64,000 nucleotides of DNA from JABDMH01 sp965223025 (GTDB lineage: Bacteria > Bacteroidota > Bacteroidia > Chitinophagales > Saprospiraceae), in contig CBDCVP010000007.1 of the NCBI GenBank assembly GCA_965223025.1, forward strand, positions 1 to 64,000. The letters are read 5' to 3'. The notes below the pieces were generated by a model. That model was not told the DNA's origin. It made no database searches and saw only the letters and a list, made by a program, of their open reading frames with translations. This document shows positions 1 to 8,346 of the stretch, piece by piece. Within the stretch, counting starts at the first letter, position 1. Every line of letters begins with the position of its first letter. The position numbers were made by a program, and so were the translations under genes.

Positions 1-2
1 AA

Positions 3-593
3 GTGGAGTCGATCATCCGCCAGGCTCGAAAGCTCGCCTCTGATGGGTCTCCTTATCTCCTGTTGGTCGCTCAGGCCGAGGCTCAGGGCCAAGACACCGC
101 GGGGCTGACTGAGTCCGCCACCCAGGCTCGAAGCTCGATGGGTGAGTTCGCCGATTGGCTGGAGTCCACCTATTTGCCGGAGGCCGATCGAGAAGACGCG
201 GTCGGTATCGAACGGTATGAGCGGGCGGCCGATGCTGTCCTGGGGATGGCCATCGACGCCCACGAGACCTACCGGTGGGGATGGGAGGAGTTCAACCGAT
301 TGGTCGGGGAGATGCGCAGGGTCGCCGACGTAATTGTTCCGGGCGCTTCGGTTCTGGAGGTCAAGGATTTCCTGGAGTCCGATCCCGAAACGACGGTCCA
401 GGGAACCGATGCGCTGCTCGAGTTCGTTAAGGGTTCCCTCGACGATGCCGTCGAGAAGCTGGCGGGCGAGCATTTTGACGTGCCGGAAGACATCAAACCG
501 TTGACGGTGCAGCTCGCTTCGCCGGGAGGTCCTCTGGGCGTCTATTACTTGCGACCGTCCGAGGATCTGAGCCGGCCCGGCGGCAGTGGCTGA
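3..593 (+). pseudogene. DUF885 family protein, internal fragment (foreign-looking)
   Basis: Open from the window edge, so the N-terminus is missing, and cut again at its 3' end. The translation is acidic and helical and ends in the segment YYLRPSEDLSRPG, which is typical of the C-terminal half of DUF885 proteins (uncharacterised, thought to be metallopeptidase-like and common in Actinobacteria). Full DUF885 proteins continue well beyond this motif, but here the frame stops five codons later. Base composition is unlike the rest of the window: 39 of 60 bases are G or C at 181-240, against 25 of 60 at 721-780. The next reading frame is an unrelated truncated amidohydrolase that begins at the same point. 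Family assignment is from remembered motifs. That this piece is foreign or a chimeric contig end is inference. Confidence 0.6.
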
Positions 594-1293
594 GCTGGAA
601 CGGTGTGTCCGTAAGGGAGCAAGGGGTGTTGGCGAACTTGGTGACAAAGGCAAGGGACTTTTCTATTCCAATCCCACCAAGGCCTACGGTATGCATATCG
701 ATTACAGGAGAATGGATCCACTGATTAAAAAATGTGCAGACCTTGATATCCCCATTAGTATTCATGTGGCCGAACCGATCTGGATGTATCTTCCCATGGA
801 CGAAACCAACGACGGCCTGATGAACGCCTTTAAGTGGCGATTGGACAATCAACCGGGAATTTTAGGCCATGAAGCCATGCTCAAAACACTGTCAAATGCG
901 GCGGCCAAACATCCACAAACCACTTTCATCGCCTGCCATTATGCCAACTGCAGTTATGACTTGGATCTGCTGGGTGATTTATTTGACCAGCATCCCAATC
1001 TCTATGCAGATATCAGTGCTCGCTTTGGAGAAACCGCACCGATCCCGCGGAAAGTAAACACGTTTTTCAGCAAATATCAGAATCGGCTTGTATATGGTAC
1101 GGATATGGGCACTGCGGCTAACATGTATGCCATTACCTTTCGCATTCTAGAGTCAGAGGATGAGCACTTCTATGATCGAGAGCACTTTAACTATCATTGG
1201 CCATTGCATGGCTATGGACTTGATGATGAGGTGTTAAAAAAAGTGTATCAGACCAACGCTGAGGAGATTCTCTTCCCTGGAGATGGTCCATGA
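578..1293 (+). pseudogene. Amidohydrolase family 2 protein, 5'-truncated
   Basis: This is the C-terminal ~235 residues of an amidohydrolase-2 (TIM-barrel metal-dependent hydrolase). Visible are ELERCVRKGARGVGELGDKG near the start, SIHVAEP (metal-ligand His after a strand), FIACHYANC (second His) and YGTDMG (the catalytic Asp position), then a C-terminal NAEEILF. The N-terminal strand with the HxH metal motif is absent. The readable frame enters through AAVAELE at about 580, exactly where the GC-rich DUF885 sequence ends. A GTG at 586 is the first nominal start but lies inside the conserved domain, so it is not a real start. Most likely a normal secreted or cytosolic hydrolase gene of the host that lost its 5' half at the junction. 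Confidence 0.7.
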
Positions 1294-1393
1294 GTAGCTT
1301 CATCCTGCAAGTCGTCTATCGAAGTTTGGCTCGCTTGCCCACCGAGTCCTTGTTCTCCATCGATTTTGAAAATCAGATGTGAGATGATTATAT

Positions 1394-2476
1394 CTAATCT
1401 GGATCCTGAAACATAGGTGTTTCAATAAAAGTACTATCGGTCAATGTATGGATAAAAGATATGAGTGCTTCTTTCTCATGATCGAGTAAACGCAGTGGAC
1501 GGATCAGCGGATCTTTGTTGGCCTGAAAGTGCCCTCCGGAATTGTAATGGTCCACCACTTGCTCCAGGGTCTCAAACCTGCCATCGTGCATATAGGGAGC
1601 ACTAAAGACTATGTTGCGCAAGGTGGGTGCCCGAAATCTCCCAGTATCAAATTCATCGTTGGTTACCTCAGCTCTTCCGCGATCGGGAAAATCACTGATA
1701 TCCTTGATGGGTTCTATGCCATTGTTAAAATATTCGTCCGTATTAAATAATGGCGCATTGTGACAGTGGCCACATTCTGCATCTTTTATGTCAGGATCAA
1801 GATCGAAAAACAGGACGTATCCAAGGAATTCTTCATCAGAAAACTCCACTTCATTTCGAATCCAGCGATCGTATTTTGCATCCCCGCTAGTCACCAAAGT
1901 GCGCTCAAACTGAGCCAATGCCTTAGCGATCAGCTCTTTGGTAATCTCATCACTATCATTGATCCCAAAAGCTCTACGAAAAAGCTCGGGATAAGTAGGA
2001 TGCTTTTGCACCCGTTCCACTACGATTGGCCAGGTTGTATGTAGCTCCAAGGTATCTTCCACAGGTGCTAGGGCCTGCTCCTCCAGGCTTGCTGCTCTAC
2101 CGTCCCAAAACAAACCATTGCCGGCAAATCCGATATTGAGCAAAGACATCGAACTCCGCCTGCCCTCGATACCATCAATGCCCTTGCTTAGCGCTTCATT
2201 ATCTGTAAAGTTACCTTCAGGCAGGTGGCAGCTGGAGCAAGACATGGTAAAGTCATCAGACAAAAGCTCGTCATAAAAAAGTCTGCGACCAAGATCTACA
2301 CCTTCTGCAGTCGTGGGATTGTCGGGAGGAATCGGCATGGATGGGAAACCATCGGGCACCCTGATTTGATAGGGTGAAGGCATGTAGGGGATGTCTTCCA
2401 GATCTCCTTTTTGATCTTTATTGCAACCGAGCGAGATCAAGCAAAAAAAAAGTAGAAAAATCACCACTTCACGCAT
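1394..2476 (-). CDS. MauG/cytochrome c peroxidase-family dihaem lipoprotein
   Basis: A 360-residue protein with a lipobox (SLGC, Cys18) and two c-type haem sites: C80-x2-C83-H84 and C235-x2-C238-H239. It carries the family landmarks FWDGRAASLEEQALAPVED and APYMHDGRFETLEQVVDHY. Members are periplasmic dihaem enzymes, either bacterial cytochrome c peroxidases or MauG/MbnH-like enzymes that oxidise a partner protein through a bis-Fe(IV) state. It is divergent from two MbnP-family genes and a second dihaem gene (2578-5075), which favours the MauG/MbnH-like role over peroxide detoxification. It retains the FWDG tryptophan that the second dihaem protein lacks. The exact substrate cannot be read from sequence. 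No clear terminator is visible in the 100 bases separating its 3' end from the convergent amidohydrolase fragment. Confidence 0.85.
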   Translation of the reverse strand: MREVVIFLLFFCLISLGCNKDQKGDLEDIPYMPSPYQIRVPDGFPSMPIPPDNPTTAEGVDLGRRLFYDELLSDDFTMSCSSCHLPEGNFTDNEALSKGIDGIEGRRSSMSLLNIGFAGNGLFWDGRAASLEEQALAPVEDTLELHTTWPIVVERVQKHPTYPELFRRAFGINDSDEITKELIAKALAQFERTLVTSGDAKYDRWIRNEVEFSDEEFLGYVLFFDLDPDIKDAECGHCHNAPLFNTDEYFNNGIEPIKDISDFPDRGRAEVTNDEFDTGRFRAPTLRNIVFSAPYMHDGRFETLEQVVDHYNSGGHFQANKDPLIRPLRLLDHEKEALISFIHTLTDSTFIETPMFQDPD

Positions 2477-2577
2477 CCTTATCCGCTTTTGAAGTGTTTA
2501 AAAAGTAGTTAAGATGATATAGGTTCCAGATTAAAATAAGGCGTTCTGGCATTGCGTTTTATCTAGAGAAAATCCAT

Positions 2578-3321
2578 ATGATCAAAACTCCGTATTTCGG
2601 CTTTTTGTTTTGTTTGCTATTGCTTTTTTCAGCTTGTAAAGATGATAAAACAGCTGTATCCATCCTCTTTAAACTGACCTACGACGATGCACCCTTGGTC
2701 ATGTTTGAAGATTATGTCTATCCAGATGGAAAAAAACTGCAAATCACTCGATTTAGTTTCTATATGTCACAGCTATCGGTGAACGACCGCACAGAATCTA
2801 TCTTGCTTAAAGACGTGGACTTCATCAACCTCACCAAGAGTCATTCCTCCACGGAGGGTGCTTCTCAAGGCTATACCTACATGGCGAAGGAGCTTCAGTT
2901 GGATGGCTTCGATGCCATATCTTTCGATTTCGGATTGACTGAGGTGCAAAACATGAAAGTACCAGCTGATTTTAGCCCTGGTCATCCGATGTCTAAACCA
3001 GGTGAATACTGGGTCGCCTGGGACAGCTATATTTTTGTGAAGATCGAGGGATGGATCGACTTGGACGGCGATGAAATGCCCGAGACAGGTCTGGCACTGC
3101 ACTTGGGATCTGATGCCGTAAACAGATCTGTGGCTATGCCAGTCCATGATCCCGGCAAAGATATTGAGTTTACAATCGATGTACATTCGATCTTTCAAAA
3201 TACCGAGAGCGGAAAGATCTATGACATTGCTGCCAATCCACAGTTGCACAGTTTGAGTCAATTGCCTGCGGCTGAAGAGCTAGCTAATAATCTCGCTGAA
3301 AGTATTACACTAAAAAATTAA
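2578..3321 (+). CDS. MbnP-family lipoprotein (first copy)
   Basis: A 247-residue lipoprotein (signal FCLLLLFSAC, Cys20) with an immunoglobulin-like MbnP-type core. Features are ITRFSFYMSQLSVN early, then PGEYWVAWDSYIFVKIEG with W145 and W148, an Asp-rich loop DLDGDE and GLALHLGSD. MbnP proteins bind copper and are partners of MbnH/MauG dihaem enzymes, which convert a conserved Trp of MbnP to kynurenine. Here the gene is followed after 7 bases by a second MbnP gene and then by a dihaem gene, with another dihaem gene divergent upstream, so a modification partnership is likely. Which Trp would be modified is inference. The divergent intergenic region (2477-2577) should hold promoters for both directions; no clear box was identified. 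Confidence 0.78.
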   Translation: MIKTPYFGFLFCLLLLFSACKDDKTAVSILFKLTYDDAPLVMFEDYVYPDGKKLQITRFSFYMSQLSVNDRTESILLKDVDFINLTKSHSSTEGASQGYTYMAKELQLDGFDAISFDFGLTEVQNMKVPADFSPGHPMSKPGEYWVAWDSYIFVKIEGWIDLDGDEMPETGLALHLGSDAVNRSVAMPVHDPGKDIEFTIDVHSIFQNTESGKIYDIAANPQLHSLSQLPAAEELANNLAESITLKN

Positions 3322-3328
3322 GTTATTC

Positions 3329-4069
3329 ATGAAAACATCCTTAAAGATCGTTGCTGCTTCCACGCTTGCTGCTATACTTTTTAGCATCGGCTGTAACAAG
3401 CTGGACGATGTAGAACAGACAGGAGCTAATCTCATTTTTGCCTTTGACATCCTGGTCAATGGAGAAGATTTTGAAACAGGCACCGTTTACGACATCAATG
3501 GCACAGCTGTCTCCTTTGACATTGTCAGTTATTATGTAGGTGGACTGGTTTTAAAGCAGGGTGAAGCTGAAATTTCTTTGCAAAACAACTACCTATTGGC
3601 TAGCCCAGGATTTCGTGCTGGGCTCAATGGCACCATCGCACCCGTCAACATCACGGGCGTAGACTTCTTTATCGGTGTGGATTCCATCACCAATGGTCAG
3701 GCGGAGGTGGATTTCATTGATCGCCCCTCCAGCGATCCACTGGGGTTGCAGGATCCAGATATGCATTGGAATTGGAACACTGGATATAAATTTCTCAGAG
3801 TAGATGGCGATGCAGACACCGACGGAGATGGCATCGTTGACACTGGAATCGCTTATCATCTGGGATCAGACCCATTGCTGAAAAACTTCTCTTTTTCCAC
3901 CGATATACCATTGCAAGTAGGTGAAAACACCCTCTCCTTCGTTTTGGATCTGGGATCTTTTTTCGAAGGAGTCGATCTCAGCACAGAATTGGATACCCAC
4001 ACTGGAAACAACCTACCCCTAGCACAGAGATTGCATGACAATTTATCTACAGCTGTGACGGTCAACTAA
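3329..4069 (+). CDS. MbnP-family lipoprotein (second copy)
   Basis: A 246-residue lipoprotein (SIGC, Cys22). It has the best MbnP signature in the window: PDMHWNWNTGYKFLRVDG with W147 and W149, followed by a calcium-like DADTDGDG loop and GIAYHLGSD. It is a diverged tandem paralogue of the preceding gene: same domain order, same lipoprotein export, different sequence. It sits seven bases after that gene and 13 bases before the MauG-type gene at 4083, so the three are surely co-transcribed. In known MbnP/MbnH pairs the dihaem enzyme oxidises one Trp in this region of MbnP to kynurenine and the protein binds copper; by analogy this copy is the likeliest substrate of a neighbouring dihaem enzyme. 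Confidence 0.8.
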   Translation: MKTSLKIVAASTLAAILFSIGCNKLDDVEQTGANLIFAFDILVNGEDFETGTVYDINGTAVSFDIVSYYVGGLVLKQGEAEISLQNNYLLASPGFRAGLNGTIAPVNITGVDFFIGVDSITNGQAEVDFIDRPSSDPLGLQDPDMHWNWNTGYKFLRVDGDADTDGDGIVDTGIAYHLGSDPLLKNFSFSTDIPLQVGENTLSFVLDLGSFFEGVDLSTELDTHTGNNLPLAQRLHDNLSTAVTVN

Positions 4070-4082
4070 CGGCTTGGATACC

Positions 4083-5075
4083 ATGGGTAAAGTGATATGG
4101 TGCCTGTTGTGCTGTGCGAATCTATTCCACTCGTGCACTCATGAAAAGGTGGTCAGTTTGTCTGTGCCTGCCCATTTCCCAGCCATGAAATATCCAGCTG
4201 CTAATCAGCCAACCGAAGCTCGTGTAGCCTTAGGAAAAAGGCTTTTTTTTGACAGATCGCTCTCATTGGATAGCAGCGTATCTTGCCATACTTGCCATCT
4301 GCCTGAACTTGCCTTTACCGACGGCAGATCCCGCTCCATTGGGATCCATGGTCGGTTGGGAAAACGCAATGCTCCCTCCCTGCTAAATGCCGGCTACTTG
4401 GACCTTTTGAACAAAGATGGGGGCGTCAAGAAATTGGATCTACAGGCATTGGTGCCCATAGAGGATGAAAACGAGATGGGTATCCCGATTTTGTCGCTCA
4501 GCAAGCGACTAAAGACCCATGTGGAGTACCAGGCTATGGCCAAAGCAGCTTATGATCAAGAAATGAATCCTGCTGTCATCAGTAAATCATTGGCATCCTT
4601 CGTGCGTACTTTGATAAGCTGTGATAGCCCATACGACAAGTACCTGCGTGGTGATCCTCCAGAGATGAGTGAATCAGCTCAACGTGGCCTGACATTGTTT
4701 GAAAGCAAACGCCTGAATTGTACGGCTTGTCATTCTGGTTTTAATCTCACCAACAATGCTTTTGAAAACAATGGTCTGTATGAAGACTATGCAGATCTGG
4801 GGCGGGCACTCATCACGCTTGACTCGTTGGATGAAGGTAAATTTCGGGTGGTGTCTTTGCGCAACATATCCATCACAGCCCCCTACATGCATGATGGCAG
4901 CCTGCCTACCCTAGATGCTGTCATTAGTCACTATGAGCGCGTCGGTTATCAACCCAGGTCACATCAAAGTAAGAAACTTGGGAAGTTTACCTTGACTGGA
5001 CAAGAACGACAAGATCTCATTGCTTTTTTGAAGGCACTGACCGATGCGATGTTTCAACAATCTGGCCATCAATAA
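4083..5075 (+). CDS. MauG/MbnH-like dihaem cytochrome c protein
   Basis: About 330 residues from the ATG at 4083; a TTG at 4074 would add three residues and is less attractive. The N-terminal hydrophobic stretch ends in FHSC, a weak lipobox. Haem sites are C68-x2-C71-H72 and C213-x2-C216-H217, with the late motif APYMHDGSLPTLDAVISHY. The segment that in relatives reads F-F-W-D-G is here YLDLLNKDGG, so the bridging tryptophan region is altered, although LQALVPIEDENEM is kept. In MauG-type enzymes a Trp between the haems carries electron transfer, so the change may matter. It is the last gene of the MbnP-MbnP-dihaem run and ends 17 bases from the convergent heparinase-like gene. Confidence 0.85.
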   Translation: MGKVIWCLLCCANLFHSCTHEKVVSLSVPAHFPAMKYPAANQPTEARVALGKRLFFDRSLSLDSSVSCHTCHLPELAFTDGRSRSIGIHGRLGKRNAPSLLNAGYLDLLNKDGGVKKLDLQALVPIEDENEMGIPILSLSKRLKTHVEYQAMAKAAYDQEMNPAVISKSLASFVRTLISCDSPYDKYLRGDPPEMSESAQRGLTLFESKRLNCTACHSGFNLTNNAFENNGLYEDYADLGRALITLDSLDEGKFRVVSLRNISITAPYMHDGSLPTLDAVISHYERVGYQPRSHQSKKLGKFTLTGQERQDLIAFLKALTDAMFQQSGHQ

Positions 5076-5092
5076 GTCCTACCAGGCACAAG

Positions 5093-6979
5093 CTATTTTC
5101 CACTCAGCCTAACAGCAATGTGGCCCCCATGCCCAGAAAACAAATAGGCTGGATATTTGAACTCAACGCGTTTGAGCCGTTCTATTTTCCGATCTAACTC
5201 ATGAGGTGGTGGATCTAGGGAGATGACGGAGGGTAGCAGATTGGGATGCGACAGATTTTTCACCAACAGTGTTTTCCCATCCTGGTGCAATTGTACCTGG
5301 CCAGGTTGCAGGGTCACTTCGGCGGTGGTCATCAGCTGCCAGGTGATGCTCTCCGTAGAATCATTGGTGGTAAAATAATCCTGGATCAGGAGCGCATGAT
5401 TTGATTCCTTTCGAAAGGTGCGCTTGGCATCTTCCAGATAGCCGGCAAAGGTTGGGCTGAGATCGAAAGTGGCTTCTGGTTTATCCCCAGCTTGAAAATC
5501 GGTTAACGAAGCAAACCCATCCACTATGTGGAGTGCATCATTAACGGTCAAGGTACTATGTCCGTAATTGTTTTTTGTCAGCAGTGACCATCGTTCGCAA
5601 TCCTGGCAGCGACCCCAAAGGTTAAAACCGGTCTTCTCTAAGGCATGATAACCCTGATTGCCGGGATCAACCACCCAGCGCACGCCATCTAATTCAAAGA
5701 TAAACGACCCACCGTCCATGTTACCGTGGTTGACAGTACCGCGACCACCTTTTCCCCCAAAATAGAGGTTGCGAGGATCGTCATCATGGCCTTTGAAAAT
5801 CACGATCGGGTTGGAGCCATCTCCCTTCCAGGCTGTTGGCAGCGTCGAAATATCCCCTTCCTGATATTGAGAAAGCCAAACCAGACCCGGACCTGAAATC
5901 CGGGATAACTTTCCCATGGAGGCCGGGTCGCTCAGAAAGCGATCTCTCTCTAAGTACATCGGATTGCTGGTATGGGTAGCAAACCATGCGAGCACGATAT
6001 CTCCATTTTGACTGCGTCTGTCACCACAGTCTGCGAAATTATAGTACATACCAGAGGGTGTGTTGCAGAACAGGCGAAAGTCCGCACTTTCTAAAAAAGC
6101 AGGAAACTCCGCTAGGCCAAAATCGGTGTCAAAAGCACTTTGCAGCATGGACGAGGTGAGTACTGAAAAGCTGGTGCCATAGCCCCAATAAGTACTACCT
6201 TCAGGATACACCCCGTCGGGTCCATACTCTTCCATCGCATGAGGCATGCCTTCCAAGGCCCGGTGAATGGTCTTAGCAGCTAAATCTGGATCTCTCTCGG
6301 CAATGGCAATCGATGCGGCGATCATGCCTCCATGGCATACCTGGTTCCAATTGTTATTGCCGTTGATCCATCCGGTATTGCCTTTCACATCATAGCTGGG
6401 CTTAATCCCCTTTTCAATCAAAGCGTCGATGGCGAGATCTACGGTGGCTGATGGTAGCGCTCCAGCAGTCCAATCCAAGGCCAGAGACACTGCCAGGGAC
6501 ATTTCGGCTACATCTAGGTAATGAGATGGATTCCAGTCCGAAAAATTACACACAGCTTTGACCTCGTCATCGATTCTTGTGAGGATATCTGGATCCCGCT
6601 CAACTCGATAGACCATACCCAGGACTCCCATGCGGTACAGCATTTCACGCGACACACCAAGTAGCCTACGCCCCACTTTCGTACGCGTTAATAGGGGTTG
6701 CCCAACCACCATGTCTGCATTGAGTTTGATGGCTCGGTAGTAATTGCCGACCATGGGATCATCGTTAATCTTCCTTTTCACATTTTGATCCAACTCTTTG
6801 GTCAGGATAATCCGCGGCAATTCTTTTCTCAGGTGGTTTTCCAGATAGGTTCTTGACATCGGATTGTCAAGTTTAGGGCCCACAATAGACTTTGGCGGTA
6901 AAAAGGGGTGGTGATCGCTGCTGGCAGTAGTGATAAATACGAATCCCAGGAGGGAAAAAATGTGGAGCATTGATTTCAT
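5093..6979 (-). CDS. Heparinase II/III-like polysaccharide lyase
   Basis: A 628-residue protein with an N-terminal signal peptide (LHIFSLLGFVFITTASS). The first half is an alpha/alpha-toroid: NGNNNWNQVCHGGMIAASIA carries the Asn and His typical of the catalytic region, followed by GPDGVYPEGSTYWGYGTSF. The second half is the beta-sandwich heparinase II/III-like domain: GTVNHGNMDGGSFIFELDGV, RWVVDPGNQGY, HSTLTVND. Such enzymes cleave uronic-acid polysaccharides (heparin, alginate, ulvan-like) by beta-elimination, usually in the periplasm. The substrate cannot be decided from sequence. The neighbours (GH32, sugar porter, later a hexuronate dehydratase) suit a polysaccharide-degrading marine-type lifestyle, but no SusC/SusD pair is nearby. 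Confidence 0.82.
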   Translation of the reverse strand: MKSMLHIFSLLGFVFITTASSDHHPFLPPKSIVGPKLDNPMSRTYLENHLRKELPRIILTKELDQNVKRKINDDPMVGNYYRAIKLNADMVVGQPLLTRTKVGRRLLGVSREMLYRMGVLGMVYRVERDPDILTRIDDEVKAVCNFSDWNPSHYLDVAEMSLAVSLALDWTAGALPSATVDLAIDALIEKGIKPSYDVKGNTGWINGNNNWNQVCHGGMIAASIAIAERDPDLAAKTIHRALEGMPHAMEEYGPDGVYPEGSTYWGYGTSFSVLTSSMLQSAFDTDFGLAEFPAFLESADFRLFCNTPSGMYYNFADCGDRRSQNGDIVLAWFATHTSNPMYLERDRFLSDPASMGKLSRISGPGLVWLSQYQEGDISTLPTAWKGDGSNPIVIFKGHDDDPRNLYFGGKGGRGTVNHGNMDGGSFIFELDGVRWVVDPGNQGYHALEKTGFNLWGRCQDCERWSLLTKNNYGHSTLTVNDALHIVDGFASLTDFQAGDKPEATFDLSPTFAGYLEDAKRTFRKESNHALLIQDYFTTNDSTESITWQLMTTAEVTLQPGQVQLHQDGKTLLVKNLSHPNLLPSVISLDPPPHELDRKIERLKRVEFKYPAYLFSGHGGHIAVRLSGK

Positions 6980-7103
6980 AGCAGGAGATTTAAACTATTT
7001 AGGGCAACTTACAAAAAATGATGAATCCACCTGGCAATGTGGAGCATGTGAACTCCATTAGCATTGAATTATCTATTGGATTTCTGTGGGGATGCAGCCA
7101 GTA

Positions 7104-8150
7104 TTAGACCAGGAACTCACCTTTTACCGCATCAAATGAATCAGCGGTGATCAAACCATGATCCAGGCAGTGCTTAGCTCCGGAAATAGAATCCCTGATC
7201 AAGTGAATGTCATCGATCTGATTTTCTTTGATCCAGTCCCGATACGACTTTTGCTTTCTAGGATGGTTGATATCGCGGATAAAAATAGCCAGAACCCGAT
7301 CTTTATAGGTGCCCCTGATGGCGTGGTATATTTCGGGATCTTTTCCGGCAATGTCACCAAGAAATACGAAGGGAAGATCGGGATAAGTGTCCATGATGGA
7401 AATGATCTCATCTTTCTTATAATCTGGATCATTTCTAAAACTATCGTTGTTGATCCACCCAATGTCGCGCAGCAGGATCGGACCCTTGGGGCATCGATTG
7501 TATGCCAGGAAATGCTCGAGATAGTCATAGAGATTGCGAGGACTCTTGGAAATATAAAACACAGGATTATCATCATCTCCATGGGAACCTTTTTTGAGCG
7601 CCCGGAGCCAGGCTGCTATGCCTGGCAATGGCAACCTTTGAAACGGACTCTTCAGCAAGGTGTTTCTGAGCAATCGCACCCTATAAGAGACATCGGTCTT
7701 GAGGACAGTATCGTCGATGTCACTGACGATGCCGAAAGACGCATTCGTGGAAGGTAGGAGAATCTCACCCATTGCCTGAATATTTAGGTTTGACACATCG
7801 CTGTGTTTGGGAATGGTGGTCACCTTAAAGTGAATATTTCTCCACGTTTCGTGCACTTGCCGTCTTTCTTTGATTGGTAGGTCGAAAAGGAAGTACCCCT
7901 CTTCATTGGCCACTACCTGATGGGTTGCATCACCAAATGACGCCTCTACCCCAGCTAAGGGAATTTCGTCACTTTCAAATCGGCGGTACGCATTCCTCAA
8001 GGATTGAAAAAGACTTTGCTCTTCCCGGATACTGATGGCCTCATCTTCCAACACCCTCCCCCTCACCACCAAGCGGTGACCAGAAGCGTAGCCCCGATAG
8101 GGCATGATGATGATCTTGTCTTTTTTCTTCCCAAAAAACATACGCAACAA
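7104..8150 (-). CDS. App1-type phosphatase (DUF2183)
   Basis: 348 residues with no signal peptide. The C-terminal two thirds is the App1 catalytic domain: VSDIDDTVLKTDV gives the DxDxT nucleophile motif of HAD-like phosphatases, followed by LPGIAAWLRAL, VFYISKSPRNLYDYLEHFL and LLRDIG, and later FVFLGD. The N-terminal third is a beta domain (GRVLEDEAISIREEQ, DATHQVVANEEGYFLF) also seen in bacterial relatives. Yeast App1 is a phosphatidate phosphatase; bacterial members are usually annotated as phosphatase domain-containing proteins without a known substrate. Transcribed divergently from the sugar porter. Confidence 0.85.
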   Translation of the reverse strand: MLRMFFGKKKDKIIIMPYRGYASGHRLVVRGRVLEDEAISIREEQSLFQSLRNAYRRFESDEIPLAGVEASFGDATHQVVANEEGYFLFDLPIKERRQVHETWRNIHFKVTTIPKHSDVSNLNIQAMGEILLPSTNASFGIVSDIDDTVLKTDVSYRVRLLRNTLLKSPFQRLPLPGIAAWLRALKKGSHGDDDNPVFYISKSPRNLYDYLEHFLAYNRCPKGPILLRDIGWINNDSFRNDPDYKKDEIISIMDTYPDLPFVFLGDIAGKDPEIYHAIRGTYKDRVLAIFIRDINHPRKQKSYRDWIKENQIDDIHLIRDSISGAKHCLDHGLITADSFDAVKGEFLV

Positions 8151-8323
8151 TCAATATAGAGATAACGTAAGAATGATGCAACATGCACCCTCATGGCCGT
8201 ACGGTAAAAAGTGTAGGAGACCTATTATGTCATCAACAGGACATACCTCCTTTGGCGGGTCGGGGAATGCTGTATGGGCTAGCTCCTCTGCGGATCAATC
8301 CAAGTCATGTAGATCATCGTATA

Positions 8324-8335
8324 TTGTCGCGACAA
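8324..8335. promoter_or_regulatory. 12-bp perfect palindrome, possible operator
   Basis: TTGTCGCGACAA is a perfect palindrome centred on CGCG, ending 11 bases before the ATG of the sugar porter. CG-centred palindromes of this size are typical of LacI/GalR-type operators, and the downstream genes form a fructan-utilisation pair. No LacI-type regulator is encoded in the window, so the assignment is inference. Confidence 0.3.
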
Positions 8336-8346
8336 AGCAAAAAATC

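Noticed and set aside
7158..7757. 199-codon plus-strand frame opposite the App1 gene
   Set aside because: Antisense shadow; the minus strand has intact catalytic motifs and this frame has none.
8104..8346. Longer N-terminus for the sugar porter
   Set aside because: The extension overlaps the divergent App1 gene, is Ser/Cys-rich and lies before a typical TM1 start; the ATG at 8347 is the natural start.
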